DNA of 64,000 bases from Dactylis glomerata. Taxonomy: Eukaryota; Streptophyta; Magnoliopsida; Poales; Poaceae. Below, in pieces: positions 31,918-41,854 of this stretch. Made by a program: the position numbers and the translations under genes. The notes beneath the pieces are model-generated. The model did not search any database, was not told where the DNA came from, and saw nothing but the letters and a program-made list of their open reading frames with translations. Every line of letters starts with the position of its first letter. Position 1 is the first letter of the stretch. The stretch is from assembly GCA_007115705.1 (NCBI GenBank), contig QXEO01000531.1, positions 9,936,342 through 10,000,341 on the forward strand. The letters run 5' to 3'.

Positions 31918-34911
31918 CTCGAGGATCCAGTCCACTTCCTCCTGCCGTGCCAATGCTAGAAGGAGGCCCGCAGTCCGGAGCCCGCTGCTCCGGCGGCGGT
32001 GGCAGGGCAGGCGGAGAGTCTGATCCTGATGACGATAGAGAAGCGGACGGTTTGAAGAGACGCTCCTCAAAGACGCCGGCAGGTTGTGCCTAGCGGTGAG
32101 AGGCGCGCTTGGCGATTTCGTCCGCTTCCACATTTTCTCCTCTTTGGATGTGCTTCAGCTCCAAGCCTTGGAAGCATTTTTCCATCTTTCGATGCTCCTC
32201 GAGATAAGCTGCCATGTGCTCATCCTTTGGAGTGTAGCTCTTGTTCGAGAAGTTCACAACCAGCTGTGAATCTCCCTTGACGACGAGGCACTTGATGCCC
32301 AAAGCATTCGCCGCCCTTAGGCCAGCGAGTAGTCCTTCATATTCCGCGATGTTGTTGGAGACCTTGTGCTCAGGCTTAAAGCAGAGCTGGACGGCGTAGA
32401 AGAGCTTGTCCCCAGAGGGAGAGGTAAGGACAGCGCCAGCCCCCGCACCGGGGAGGTTGAAGGCGCCGTCGAAGTGCATGACCCAGAGGCCTGGGGCCTC
32501 CTCTCCTGGAAGCGTTGACTCCACCTCTGGAGGCTCATCGGCGAATGGATCAGTCCATTCGGCGGTGAACTCAGCCCAAGCTTTGCTCTTGATCACCTTG
32601 GTTGTTTCGAAGGAGATCTCGAAGGGCTGAAGCTCCACCGCCTATTCTGCCACCCGGTCGGCGACATTGGGATTGCGTAGTATGGTCTCCAGGGGACGAT
32701 TAGTGACCACCTTAATTGGGTGACCCCGGAAGTAGTGACGTAGTTTCCTTGAAGCGATGAGCAAGGTGTAGAGCAGCTTTTGCTGCATGGTGTAGCGCTC
32801 CCGCGTGTCATGTAGTACCGTGCTGACAAAGTACACGGGCTTCTGCACCTTGGTGACACCCTCAGGAGTTTCCTCCTCATGAGGTTTAGGAGCGTCGCTC
32901 TGAGAGAGCGGCTCGGTCGGTGAAGCTGCAGCGAGCAGCTCCTCTTGAGGGACGAGAGGGATTTCTGCCTCTACCTCGTGAGGAGCCTCGGTGCAGGGAG
33001 GATCAACTTCTTCTTTAGCGATTACCTTGGCGTCTCGCTCCGCGACGAGGACAGCGCTTGCAGTTCTCGGAGTCGCCGTGATGTAGAGCAGCAGGGGCTC
33101 GCGGAATGTTGGGGCAACCATGATCGGTGGGCTCGTGAGATATCTCTTCAACTCGGCGAAGGCCTTGTCGGCTTCCGGAGTCCACTCGAACTTCCCAGTG
33201 CGCTTCATGAGCTTGAAGAAGGGCAAGGCCTTCTCCCCACTCCTCGCGATGAAGCGCCCCAGGGCTGCCATGCATCCCGCAAGGCGCTGCATTTCCTTGA
33301 GATTGCATGGTGGACGCATTTCCTCGATGGCCTTGACTTTATCGGGGTTCGCCTCTATCCCACGATGAGACATGAGGAACCCCAACAACTTTCTCGACGG
33401 CACGCTGAAGGCGCAATTGGCGGGGTTAAGCTTGATATTTACCTTTCTCAGGTTGGCTAATGTTTCCTCCAGATCCTCGATGAAGGTGTGACTTTCTCGA
33501 GTCTTGACGATGATGTCGTCGACGTAGGCTTCCGCATTCCTTCCCATCTGAGCCCCCAGGGCCTTGCACATGAGCCTCTGGAAGGTGGCTCATGCGTTCT
33601 TCAGGCCGAAGGGCATGCAGACGTAGCAGTACACACTGCAGGGCATGATGAAGGCGGTCTTCTCTTCGTCCTCCCTTGCCATCTTGATCTGATGATAACC
33701 GGAGAAGGCATCCAAGAAGCAAAGGAGGTCACAGCCGGCGGTGGAGTCGACGATTTGATCTATCCTTGGGAGCGGATAAAGATCCTTGGGACAGGCCTTG
33801 TTGAGACTTGTGAAGTCCACGGAGAGGCGCCCACTGCCATTAGACTTTGGGACAACCACTGGATTGGCAATCCAGGTGGGGTGGGCCACCTCGCGTATTA
33901 GCTTGGCCTTCTTCAGCTTCTCTATTTCTTGGACGATGAAGGCTTGCTTCTCTTGCGCTTGTTTCCTAGTCTTCTGCTTCACAGGGTGTGCCTGAGGGCA
34001 CATGGCTAAGTGGTGCTCAATCACCTCCCTGGGAACGCCGGGCATATCTGACGGAGTCCAAGCGAACATGTTAGAATTTGCTCACAGGAAGGTGACGAGC
34101 GTACTTTCCTATTTGGGGGAAAGCCCTGCCCCGATGGTGACGAAGTTTTCGCAGCCCCCAGCCTGGAGCGGGACTTTCTTTGTCGCAGAGCGCTCTTGGG
34201 TGAACTGGGGCCTCCTCCCTGAGGGTACCGCAGCTTCCCCAATGCTCATGTCCAGCATTGGATGGATCAGGTCCTCGCTTGGAGTAGGCGATGCAGAGGC
34301 AGTGAACTTCTTCCCTGTCGAACTCGGCAGGTTGGGCTCGAGAGAGGCCTTCTTCGCAGTAGCCCGCTCTTGAGATACGAGCTATTTCTTCCTCGTGAGG
34401 TTGCCGGAGTGTTCCAGTAGATCTTCGTCGGTGGGGAACATGGCGGCGGCCTCACGGTAGACATGCTCCACAGATCGGAGAGCATCCATTTCGTTGCAGC
34501 GTACGGTGATAGTGCCGTTGGTGCCCGAAATCTTGAGGACGTTGAAGCCATGATGCGTTGCTGCCATGAACCTTGCCAGGGCTAGGTAGCCGAGGATGGC
34601 AGTGTACGGCAGCGCGATGTAGGCGATGTCGAAGTCGAGGCTTTCTGTCCTGTAGTTGTCCTAGGTGCCAAAGGTGACGGGCAGGCATACCTGCCCAATT
34701 GGCGTTTTAGACCCTTCGGTTACCCCGAAGAATGGTCGGGTTGGCATGAGCCGATGGTACGGCACCTGCATCTTTTTGAAGACCTCAACCGAGATGATGT
34801 TGAGTCCCGCCCCTCTGTCGATGAGAGTATGGTTGACGGCGATGTTATTGATGGTTGGCGTGCACAAGAGGGGAATTGTGCCAACGCCCTTGGTGGAGGC
34901 CGGATGGTCCT
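31918..34911 (-). pseudogene. Element A pol: protease, RT, RNase H, second RNase H
   Basis: A single minus-strand frame, with stops but no frameshift, crosses the whole stretch. Protease near 34820 reads LIDRGAGLN, where the family has LIDGGAGLN, so a Gly next to the catalytic Asp is now Arg. RT has DMPGVPREVIEHHL, VDFTSLNKACPKDLYPLPRID, FLDAFSGYHQIKM and YVDD (about 33526-33515). RNase H follows with LHDTRERYTMQQKLLYTLL. The second RNase H has MHFDGAFN, NNIAEYEGLLAGL and VVKGDSQLVV. Stops include TAG near 34660, 34382, 34109-34111 and 32641, TGA near 34090 and 33590, and TAG near 32090. Element B cuts the frame at 31918. Confidence 0.92.
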
Positions 34912-35648
34912 TGTGACATCCTGGCCCAGGGCTTAATAGGATTAATAGGATACTTATATCAACAAGTTGCAACTTCTTTTCCGGGAACTCACTCCAAAGG
35001 AACTCTGGGTTAAGCGTGCTTGGCCCAGAGCGATTTGGGGATGGGTGACCGACCGGGAAGTCCTTCCCGGGTGCGCATGAGTGAGGACAAAGTGCGCAGA
35101 AAAGACTAGTGTTGGTCTGTAGGGCCAGTCTAGAGATCCTAGAGAGCTTCCAGGGGTAACAGGCCCGAGCCACGGGGTGGTCGGGGTGTTACATTTGGTA
35201 TCAGAGCCGACCCTTGCGGTAACACGGGCGTGTGCGGGTCAGGTGTGCAGACATGTGGCCCGTCGTGGCACATGGGTCGGCACTGGACGCATGGACGTGT
35301 CCAATAGGGGAAGTTCTTGGACTGGGGTTGACCGACGAGGACGTCGGTCTTCTAAGGGGGTGAGTGTGTGACATCCTGGCCCAGGGCTTAATAGGATTAA
35401 TAGGATACTTATATCAACAAGTTGCAACTTCTTTTCCGGGAACTCACTCCAAAGGAACTCTGGGTTAAGCGTGCTTGGCCCAGAGCGATTTGGGGATGGG
35501 TGATCGACCGGGAAGTCCTTCCCGGGTGCGCATGAGTGAGGACAAAGTGCGCAGAAAATACTAGTGTTGGTCTGTAGGGCCAGTCTAGAGATCCTAGAGA
35601 GCTTCCAGGGGTAACAGGCCCGAGCCACGGGGTGGTCGGGGTGTTACA
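34912..35648 (+). mobile_element. Cassandra TRIM retrotransposon with 5S-derived LTRs
   Basis: Two LTRs of exactly 282 bp (34912-35193 and 35367-35648) differ at two sites by my comparison. TSD GTCCT is perfect (34907-34911 and 35649-35653). The LTR ends are TGTGACATCC and GGTGTTACA. The PBS (TGGTATCAGAGC, 35196-35207) matches initiator Met tRNA. The internal part is only 173 bp, with a short purine tract CTAAGGGGG (35353-35361), and encodes nothing. The LTR carries a 5S rRNA-like region, the defining mark of Cassandra. It is inserted between gag and protease of element A, in opposite orientation. Confidence 0.95.
34997..35080 (+). other. 5S rRNA-like sequence in Cassandra 5' LTR (Pol III promoter)
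   Basis: Blocks equal or close to plant 5S rRNA: GAACTC, GTTAAGCGTGCTTGG (35009-35023, A-box/IE area), GGGATGGGTGACC (35038-35050, C-box area) and GGGAAGTCC (35055-35063). The intervening bases differ from 5S. The copy in the 3' LTR lies 455 bp downstream (35452-35535) and has a T for C in the GGGTGACC block. These could drive Pol III transcription of the LTR. It is not a functional rRNA gene. Confidence 0.9.
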
Positions 35649-35653
35649 GTCCT

Positions 35654-37240
35654 CCTCGTCGAAGCCGATCTTGCTGGTTGACCACTTCATTAAGCGGTTG
35701 CCGATGTTGGGTTGTGCCGCCGTGATCTCTCGCGACAGCTGCTTGAAGTGACGATTAGATAAAGGAGCTTGAGCTCCACCCAGGAGGCAAGCAGCGAAGC
35801 CTCGCGGCTCATGATAGCCCCCCTGGTTCTCTTCACGATGATCATTCGCTGGTGGAGGTAGCGGCAGCGGCTCGGGATCTGCACGAGACAGACCATTGCG
35901 GCGGCGACCTTCGTCATGGTCGTCGTCGCGGTGATCGCCCAGGGATCCACCCTTGCCGTTGCTGCGGCTACTCCCACGGCGCTTGGAGACAGCATTTTCC
36001 TCATGAAACTTTTGGACAATCCAACAATCGTCGGAATTGTGGGTGTCCTTTTTTTGGAGGATGCAGTAGCGGTGATGTCGACCTTTATCGCGCTCGGAGC
36101 GGTCCCCGCGGCATTGCTTATGCTCGGGTTCCACCGCGAGGACGGAAGCCTCCTTGCGCTTGGGGTCCTTGGACTTTGGCTTTGGGGGAAGCGCCTCCGG
36201 CAGGTTGTGCATGAAGAGCCTCCCCTCCTCAGCCTTGGCGCAGCGGTCGGCGATTTCGAAGAGCCTAACGACGGAAGTCAGCTCATCATTCACGGATAGC
36301 TTCTCCCTCATCTTGATGTCGGAGACGCCCATGGAGAACATGGAGATGACCTCCTCATTGGAGATCCTGGGAATCTTGTTCCTCATCTGGCTGAAGCGCT
36401 GGATGTATTGACAAAGCGTCTTACCCTTGTATTGACGCATCGCCTTAAGATCGTTCTTGGTGGCGGGGCGCTCGTACGTGGGCATGAAGTTAGCGACGAA
36501 CTGATGGCACAAGTCCTTCCATGAGGTCACGGATTCGTGAGGAAGATTCATGAGCCAAGTTCGTGGAGCGTCTTTGAGAGCCATGGGAAACCAATTGGCC
36601 ATCGCACGCTGATCCCCACGCGCGGCCTGGAGGACGTAGAGCTGGAGGAATTCGACGGGGTTTGTGGTCCCATCGTAACGCGCGCCGATGTCCGGCTTGA
36701 ACTTGTCAGGCCAGACCACGTAGCGTTGCTGGCGAGTGAGAGCAAGGCACCCGAGGTTGTAGATAGGGTCCCTGGGGGTCTTGACGTTCTTGCCAGCTTC
36801 GCCGATGTCATCGATGGCGCGGTCATGATTTTCGTGGCGGCGCTCAAGGGAGACATATGCATCTTCCAGAGCGCGTTGGACGATTTGGCAGCTGGGCTCC
36901 CTGCGCGGCGAAGATGCGGCACGGGAAGCCACCTTCTTGGCCTTGGCGGCCTTCCCATATCTGGCGCCCGGGGCGCGGTGCCCCGCCGCCGGATCTGGTT
37001 CTCCCGCGCCCTGGGCTCCTCCCTAGGCCGGGTCTTAATTGGCTGATAGCGCAGCAGCTCCTGCGCCATGGCGAGAGCCTGCGCAGGGGACAGCTGACTC
37101 CCAGAACAAGCACGAGAAGTGGCGGTGGCGGTGAAGGAGAGCGAAGGCTCTGTACGCCCGGACGGGAGATAGGAGGACTCCAGATCTTCCTCCTCTTCCT
37201 CCTCGGCCGAGGCTTCACGACGATGGAAGATGGGCTCGGT
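35654..37240 (-). pseudogene. Element A gag
   Basis: The frame from 36932 down to 35654 has a retrotransposon gag (PF03732-like) domain with the PDKFKPDIGARYDGTTNP block, YVLQAARGDQRAMANWFPMAL and FMPTYERPATKNDLKAMRQ. A C-terminal Cys-His cluster (CILQKKDTHNSDDC) replaces a canonical zinc knuckle. An acidic Glu-rich N-terminal part lies in another frame (about 37240-36940), so one frameshift is inferred near 36935. Cassandra sits just past the C-terminal end at 35648. Confidence 0.85.
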
Positions 37241-37285
37241 TTGCCCCCGGACAGCGTTACGGCGACAAAGACACTCGAGCCTTGC

Positions 37286-37388
37286 CTGGAAGAAAACACA
37301 CCACAGCCCCTTACCTGGCGCGCCAAATGTCGAAGCAGATCTGGAAGAAAACACACCACATCCCCTTACCTGGCGCACCAAATGTCGA
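37286..37388 (-). repeat. Tandem duplication across the PBS of element A
   Basis: Two 48-bp copies (37286-37333 and 37341-37388) with two mismatches and a 55-bp period. Each includes the PBS (minus strand TTTGGTGCGCCAGG; the outer copy has GCGCGCC) and the last six bases of the LTR (TCGACA). Only the copy at 37341-37388 adjoins the LTR. Confidence 0.9.
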
Positions 37389-38290
37389 TGGATTTCGTGT
37401 CGCAAGAACACGGGGTACCACGCGACGGACCCATAGATTTGAACGCAGGGGGCTGAACGTGGAAGATCTTGGATCACAACGAAACACGGTGATGGAAGCC
37501 TCGAGTCGTCGAATGCACAACACACTACAAAGAGGGACGCTGAGCTTTACCCAGGTTCAGGGCCCTCGTGGTGAGGTAAAACCCCTACTTCCTGCCTTCT
37601 TGTATTACGACGCGACACCTCGCGAGGAGTACAAGGCCTTGATTACAAAGCTCTAGCTAGCCGGAGGTAGAAGAACCAACTTAGCCTAGCTAGGAGCCCG
37701 GAGATGAAGATTCCATCCCCTCTAAGGGGTGGCCTCCCCTCCTTTTATAGCGCCAAGGTCCTCCTTCCCCTTATCTTCTTGGGGAAGGGGTTGCCACACA
37801 CGGCCAAGGAGGGAGGACAGCTGTAGACTTTATTCTTCCGTGGACGTAGTCTTCGTAGAGTAGTGGCGCCGGTCCACAGGAGTGGGTGGAGGAAGCTGAC
37901 GTCTTCCTCTGGCGCCTTGCACCGTCCACGCTATTTTTAGGGGGGTGGCCAACAACCACTGTTCTGCTTTATGCAGGCACGGCGAAAGTTGGTCTCCTCC
38001 CTGTCGGGGGTAGCGTGGGCGGTACGCGGTCTTCTGCCCTTCATCTTCTTGCTCTGTACGCAAACGTGCTGAGCTGACGTCGACGTCGTCCCTCCCCTCA
38101 CCAGCGGAAGCTCGTGAGGAGGTCTTCTGGTCCTTAGCGGTTTTGGTCGTCGTTCTCCTCATGAGGCACCTCCTCATGAGGGTCTTCTCCAATAGCTTCG
38201 GTCGTCGTTTGACCCCTGGGCCGAAGCTAGGCCATTGAAGAGGCCCAGGAGCAGGTGGACCGGGATACCCCGATATCCAGAACACCGACA
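37383..38290 (-). mobile_element. Element A 5' LTR
   Basis: 908 bp, minus strand TGTCGGTGTTCTGG to TCGACA. A TATAAAAGG box lies near 37745 (reverse complement). Immediately beyond lies TSD GGTAA (38291-38295). Confidence 0.93.
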
Positions 38291-38295
38291 GGTAA

Positions 38296-38650
38296 GTGCA
38301 TAGGTAATACTTCCTCGTCCCTTCCACAGAGCAAACACAAGAACACACGGCGATTTACCCTGGTTTAGTCTGCGAGAGGGGATCTCGCGTAAAACCCTAT
38401 GTACAGCATGTCTGAGCTCACTGAAGAAGATGTCGTCGGTGGGTTTACAAGGGGGTCAGAGGCGGAGCCTAAGGGCGTCTGTTCTCTGAGGAAAGCTCTC
38501 TACTCCTATTGTACTCAATCTCCCAAAGACTGAGAGACCGATCTCTAGATCTGAGAGATGAACTCTCTCAGACTCTCTCTACGATGCTCACATGATGTAG
38601 ATCTTGTAGGTCTCCACGCTCTTCTCTCTGAAGACTAGCTTCTCACCTGT
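38296..38650 (-). mobile_element. Possible LTR U5 segment of another element
   Basis: On the minus strand the run GTAAAACCC/ACCAGGGTAAATCG resembles the R-U5 part of Tat-type LTRs. It joined the gag-like side of element F before A inserted. No LTR ends or TSD are defined, and no protein is encoded. Confidence 0.35.
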
Positions 38651-38779
38651 TCTACTGCCTTTCTTTCCTACAGGGCTCTGAGCGATGGCGTAGCCCTACA
38701 GGGCTAGGCTTCGAGCTGTCCTCTCGCCCCGTCTGGCGCGCTGCACCGATGGGACTTGACCAGCTGGTCCAGTCCATCA

Positions 38780-39510
38780 TTACCGCCACTGGCGCGGTAA
38801 TGATGTCTTCTGCAAGTCTGCCGCATAGGGCTTCCGCCGCACGTCTCCCATGCATGTCTCCGGGGGGTGACACGAAGATCCTGGCAGGATCCTCTTGCCA
38901 CGCGCCCTGAGGCCTTGTCCTGCGGGACTGGTCACGAGCCTTCTCTGGTATGCCACTTTCTCCCGTCTAGGAGAGAAACCGAAGAGCCAGCGACTCTGGA
39001 AGTCTTCAACTTTCTTCATCCACTTCAAGTCGATGAAGTCACCCTCCGTTCCGGCGGTGGTGATGAAGGAGACGCAGCCCGAGCTCTGGTTCAGTCCAGA
39101 GGGCCAAAGGGAGAAGAGGTGGCGAAAGTACGCCACTGATGGCTTAATGCTGATCCACGCCTCGCATGCGTAGGCAAAGACCGCCAGTAGGGCAATGGAT
39201 CTGGGGTGAAGGTGAATCGCCTAGATCTCGTAGGTCTCCAAGATCGCCAGGAGAAGGGAGAGAATGGCGAAAGCATTCCGGCCAAAATAGAGAAGAGGAA
39301 GAAGGGTTGTGCCATCGCGGGCAGAGTCTCCCGCAGCGTCCGGCCGTGCCAGATGCGAGTGGCGCCCCACTCGCTGTTCTTGCTCCTGACCATCTCGCGG
39401 ACGCTTTAGAGCTCGCGGTTGCTCTTGACGCGAGAGTCGAGCGGGGGCGCTGGCGGCGGTGGCACGGCTTTGGAAGACCCTATTGCTCCGGTGGTCCTGC
39501 GCGGTGCCAT
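38780..39510 (-). pseudogene. Element D antisense ORF, transposase_28-like
   Basis: The ATG at 39510 (minus) opens a Pro-rich start with a TAA about 34 codons in, then an open frame to 39091. After a frame change, 39136-38780 holds a stretch (YFRHLFSLWPSG, GCVSF, FIDLKWMKKVEDFQSRWLFG) that fits the end of the plant 'putative gypsy type transposon' domain. A TTTAAAG box lies 131 nt upstream (39641-39647). It is antisense to element D, whose 3' LTR follows at 39915. Domain assignment rests on short blocks only. Confidence 0.45.
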
Positions 39511-39914
39511 GGCGCTATCGGACTGGGGCGGATTTTAGCAGGAGGCAGATTGCTGGAGTGGATTGGATGTGCAAGCACTTCGGAAGGGGGCGGCAGCGGC
39601 GATCTGCTGTGAAGGAGAAGAAGGAGCCTTCTCTGCTAAGCTTTAAAGGAGGCAGAGAGGGCGCGGTTTCCCAAACGTCGCCCTTGATGCGATAGTTCGA
39701 AACGCCCATTACTCACTGCACGGCGCACGATCTCCACGCTGCTTCGTCTCGCCGGCTGCGGGCGTGCCACGTGTCTGTGGCCTCTGCATCTTCACATGGT
39801 TCTCTGACCGCGCGCGTTGACGCATGCCGTTAGAGGGCCCGGCAGCTTCTGGGGGCCCCTGACCCTTCGCTCCCTCGAGAGGGCGCGTTTGCGGGCCAGG
39901 CTCCTGGGGGCTAC

Positions 39915-40819
39915 TGTCGGTATTCTGGATACCGAGGTATCCCAGTCCACCTACTCCTGGGCCCCTTCACGGCCCAGCTTCGGCCTAGGGTTAAACCGAT
40001 GACCGAAGCCCAACGAAGAAGACCCTCATGAGGAGGCACCTCATGAGGAGAACGACGATCAAAACTGCTAAGGACCAGAAGACCTCCTTGCGAGGTGTTC
40101 CTAGTGAGGGAAAGGACCATCTCCACGTCAGCTTGACACATCCCAGTGTTGGGCGAGAGGATAAGGATAGAAGATGGCGTACCGTCCACGCTATCCCGAC
40201 AAGGGGGAGACTAGCTCCTGTCGTGCTTGCATAAAGCTGCACGGTGGTTGTTGACCACCCCCCTAAAAATAGGGTGGATGGTGTAGGGCGCCAGAGGAGG
40301 ACGCCAGCCTTCTCCACCGACTCCCGTGGACCAGCACCACTACTCTACAAAGGCTACATCCATCGAAGACTAAAGACAACAACTGTCCCACTCCTTGGCC
40401 GTTTGTGGCAACCCCTTCCCCGAGTTGATGAGGGGAAGGAGGACCTCTGCACTATAAAAGGAGGGGAGGCTGCCCCTTAGAAAGGATCCGATCTCCATCT
40501 CTGAGCTCCTAGCTAGGCTAAGTTGGTTCTTCTACCTCCGGCCGGTTAGAGCTCTGTAATCAAGGCCTTGTACTCCTCACGAGGTATCACGTCGTAATAC
40601 AAGAAGGCAGGAAGTAGGGGTTTTACCTCACCACCAGGGCCCTGAACCTGGGTAAAGCTCGGTGTCCCTCTTTGTCATGCGTTGTGCTCATCGGCGTCTT
40701 GAGGCTTCCATCGCCGTGTTTCGTTGTGATCTAGATCTCACGCGTACTGCCCCCTGCGTTTGAATCTTTGGGTCCATCGTGTGGTACCCCGTGTTCTTGC
40801 GACACGAAATCCCCCGATA
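39915..40819 (+). mobile_element. Element D 3' LTR (A family), isolated
   Basis: It starts TGTCGGTATTCTGG after a GCTCCTGGGGGCTAC purine tract and ends near 40819, where the family terminus TCGACA reads CCGATA. It has an ACTATAAAAGG box near 40452. It is the same family as the LTRs of element A but diverged. The rest of D is not found to the left beyond about 38.3 kb, so only its 3' end with the antisense ORF remains. It abuts the gag of element G. Confidence 0.8.
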
Positions 40820-41854
40820 GTACTCAACACCAACAAGAGCCTTGACGTCCTTGAACTTGTTCTTATTCCTCAAGTTGATTGGATTGGGTTTCAACCTTGG
40901 CTTGACACCTTTTACGTACTTCATCTTGTGTTGTCTCTTCTCATGGGGGCAAATGTCGGCGAAGTGCTCTGGCTCATCACAATTGTAGCAAGATCTTCGC
41001 TTCTCCTTGGGAACAAAACTTCCCCTCTTCATGGAATGCTTCCCATACTTCTTCGCAAAGAATGCTAGATCGGTATCTAGCTCACTTGTTGAAGTCATCT
41101 CTTCTTCTTCTTCAAGATCTTCTTCAACTCTCTCTTCCTTGCTTGCTTCACGTGCCTTTGATTGAGTGACATTGGAGTTCAAAGCAAGCGATGGGTTCTT
41201 GTTCATGGCACGAACAATCTCCTTGGTTCTATTTGCCTTGGCAATCATGTCATCATGAGCAACAAAGTATCCAATAAGCTCATCCGCGGTCATCTTGCAA
41301 GAAGGTTCCAAGAAGGTGACATTGAAGGCCAACTCCTTGACGATCTCGATAAACTTTTTCTTCCACGAAGCTATCATTCATGTCAAATCCATCATCAATG
41401 GTGTTTCCTCCAAGAAGGATGATCTTTTCCTTGAGGGCTTGGAGTCTTGAGTAGGCACTTGTGACCGACTCCCCATCATTCATGCAAAACAAGTTCATGT
41501 CTTGTTTGGCAGCTTCATACTTGGTCTTTTGAATTGCCGATGTCCCATCAAACTGGACCGAGAGCTTCTCCCAAAGTTCCTTGGCAGACTCAATGCTTGA
41601 GAATTGTCATACACTTCACGCTTCAAGCTTTGGCATATCTTGTATAGAGCAGTGGAGTTGAGTTGACAATCAATCCTCTCTTTGGGCGTCATGTGTTTCT
41701 CATCAACGAGAGTGAACCCATTCTCGACAATTCCCCAAAGCTCCACACAAACACACCTAAGATGAGAACGCATGCAGACTTCCAATAGGAATATTTAAAT
41801 TCATCAAGCATGGGAGGTGCACCGGATGAAGGGTTCATGTGAGGCATAGGCACG
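40820..41854 (-). pseudogene. Element G (Ty1/copia) gag, C-terminal part
   Basis: Minus-strand frames 41785-41495, 41498-41280 and 41377-40820 carry a copia gag (UBN2-type). They include the PPMLDEFKYSYWK start, a coiled region (YSRLQALKEKIILLGG), a DEL/MT-type helix, an acidic patch and a CYNCDEPEHFADIC zinc knuckle. Two frameshifts are seen (near 41610 and 41370). The N-terminal part lies at 52954-53227, beyond element H. Its pol is absent because the element D LTR begins here. Confidence 0.85.

Larger units (their letters stand above)
17671..38290 (-). mobile_element. Element A: full-length Tat-type Ty3/gypsy retrotransposon
   Basis: TSD GGTAA is perfect at 17666-17670 and 38291-38295. 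LTRs begin TGTCGGTG and end TCGACA on the minus strand (37383-38290 and 17671-18813). The internal order on the minus strand is gag, protease, RT, RNase H, second RNase H and integrase, with an antisense ORF on the plus strand before the 3' LTR. Removing nested element B (9573 bp plus TSD) and the Cassandra element (737 bp plus TSD) leaves about 10.3 kb, typical for such elements. Pol keeps one frame throughout but has about nine stop codons. LTRs differ by about 4 percent by my count. Confidence 0.95.

Noticed and set aside
35009..35063. Functional 5S rRNA gene
   Set aside because: Only blocks match 5S and it sits in both LTRs of a Cassandra element; the intervening bases do not match 5S.
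36548..37525. 325-codon minus-strand frame over LTR, PBS and gag of element A
   Set aside because: It starts inside the LTR and changes meaning mid-gag. Only the part at about 37240-36940 seems to be true gag N-terminus.
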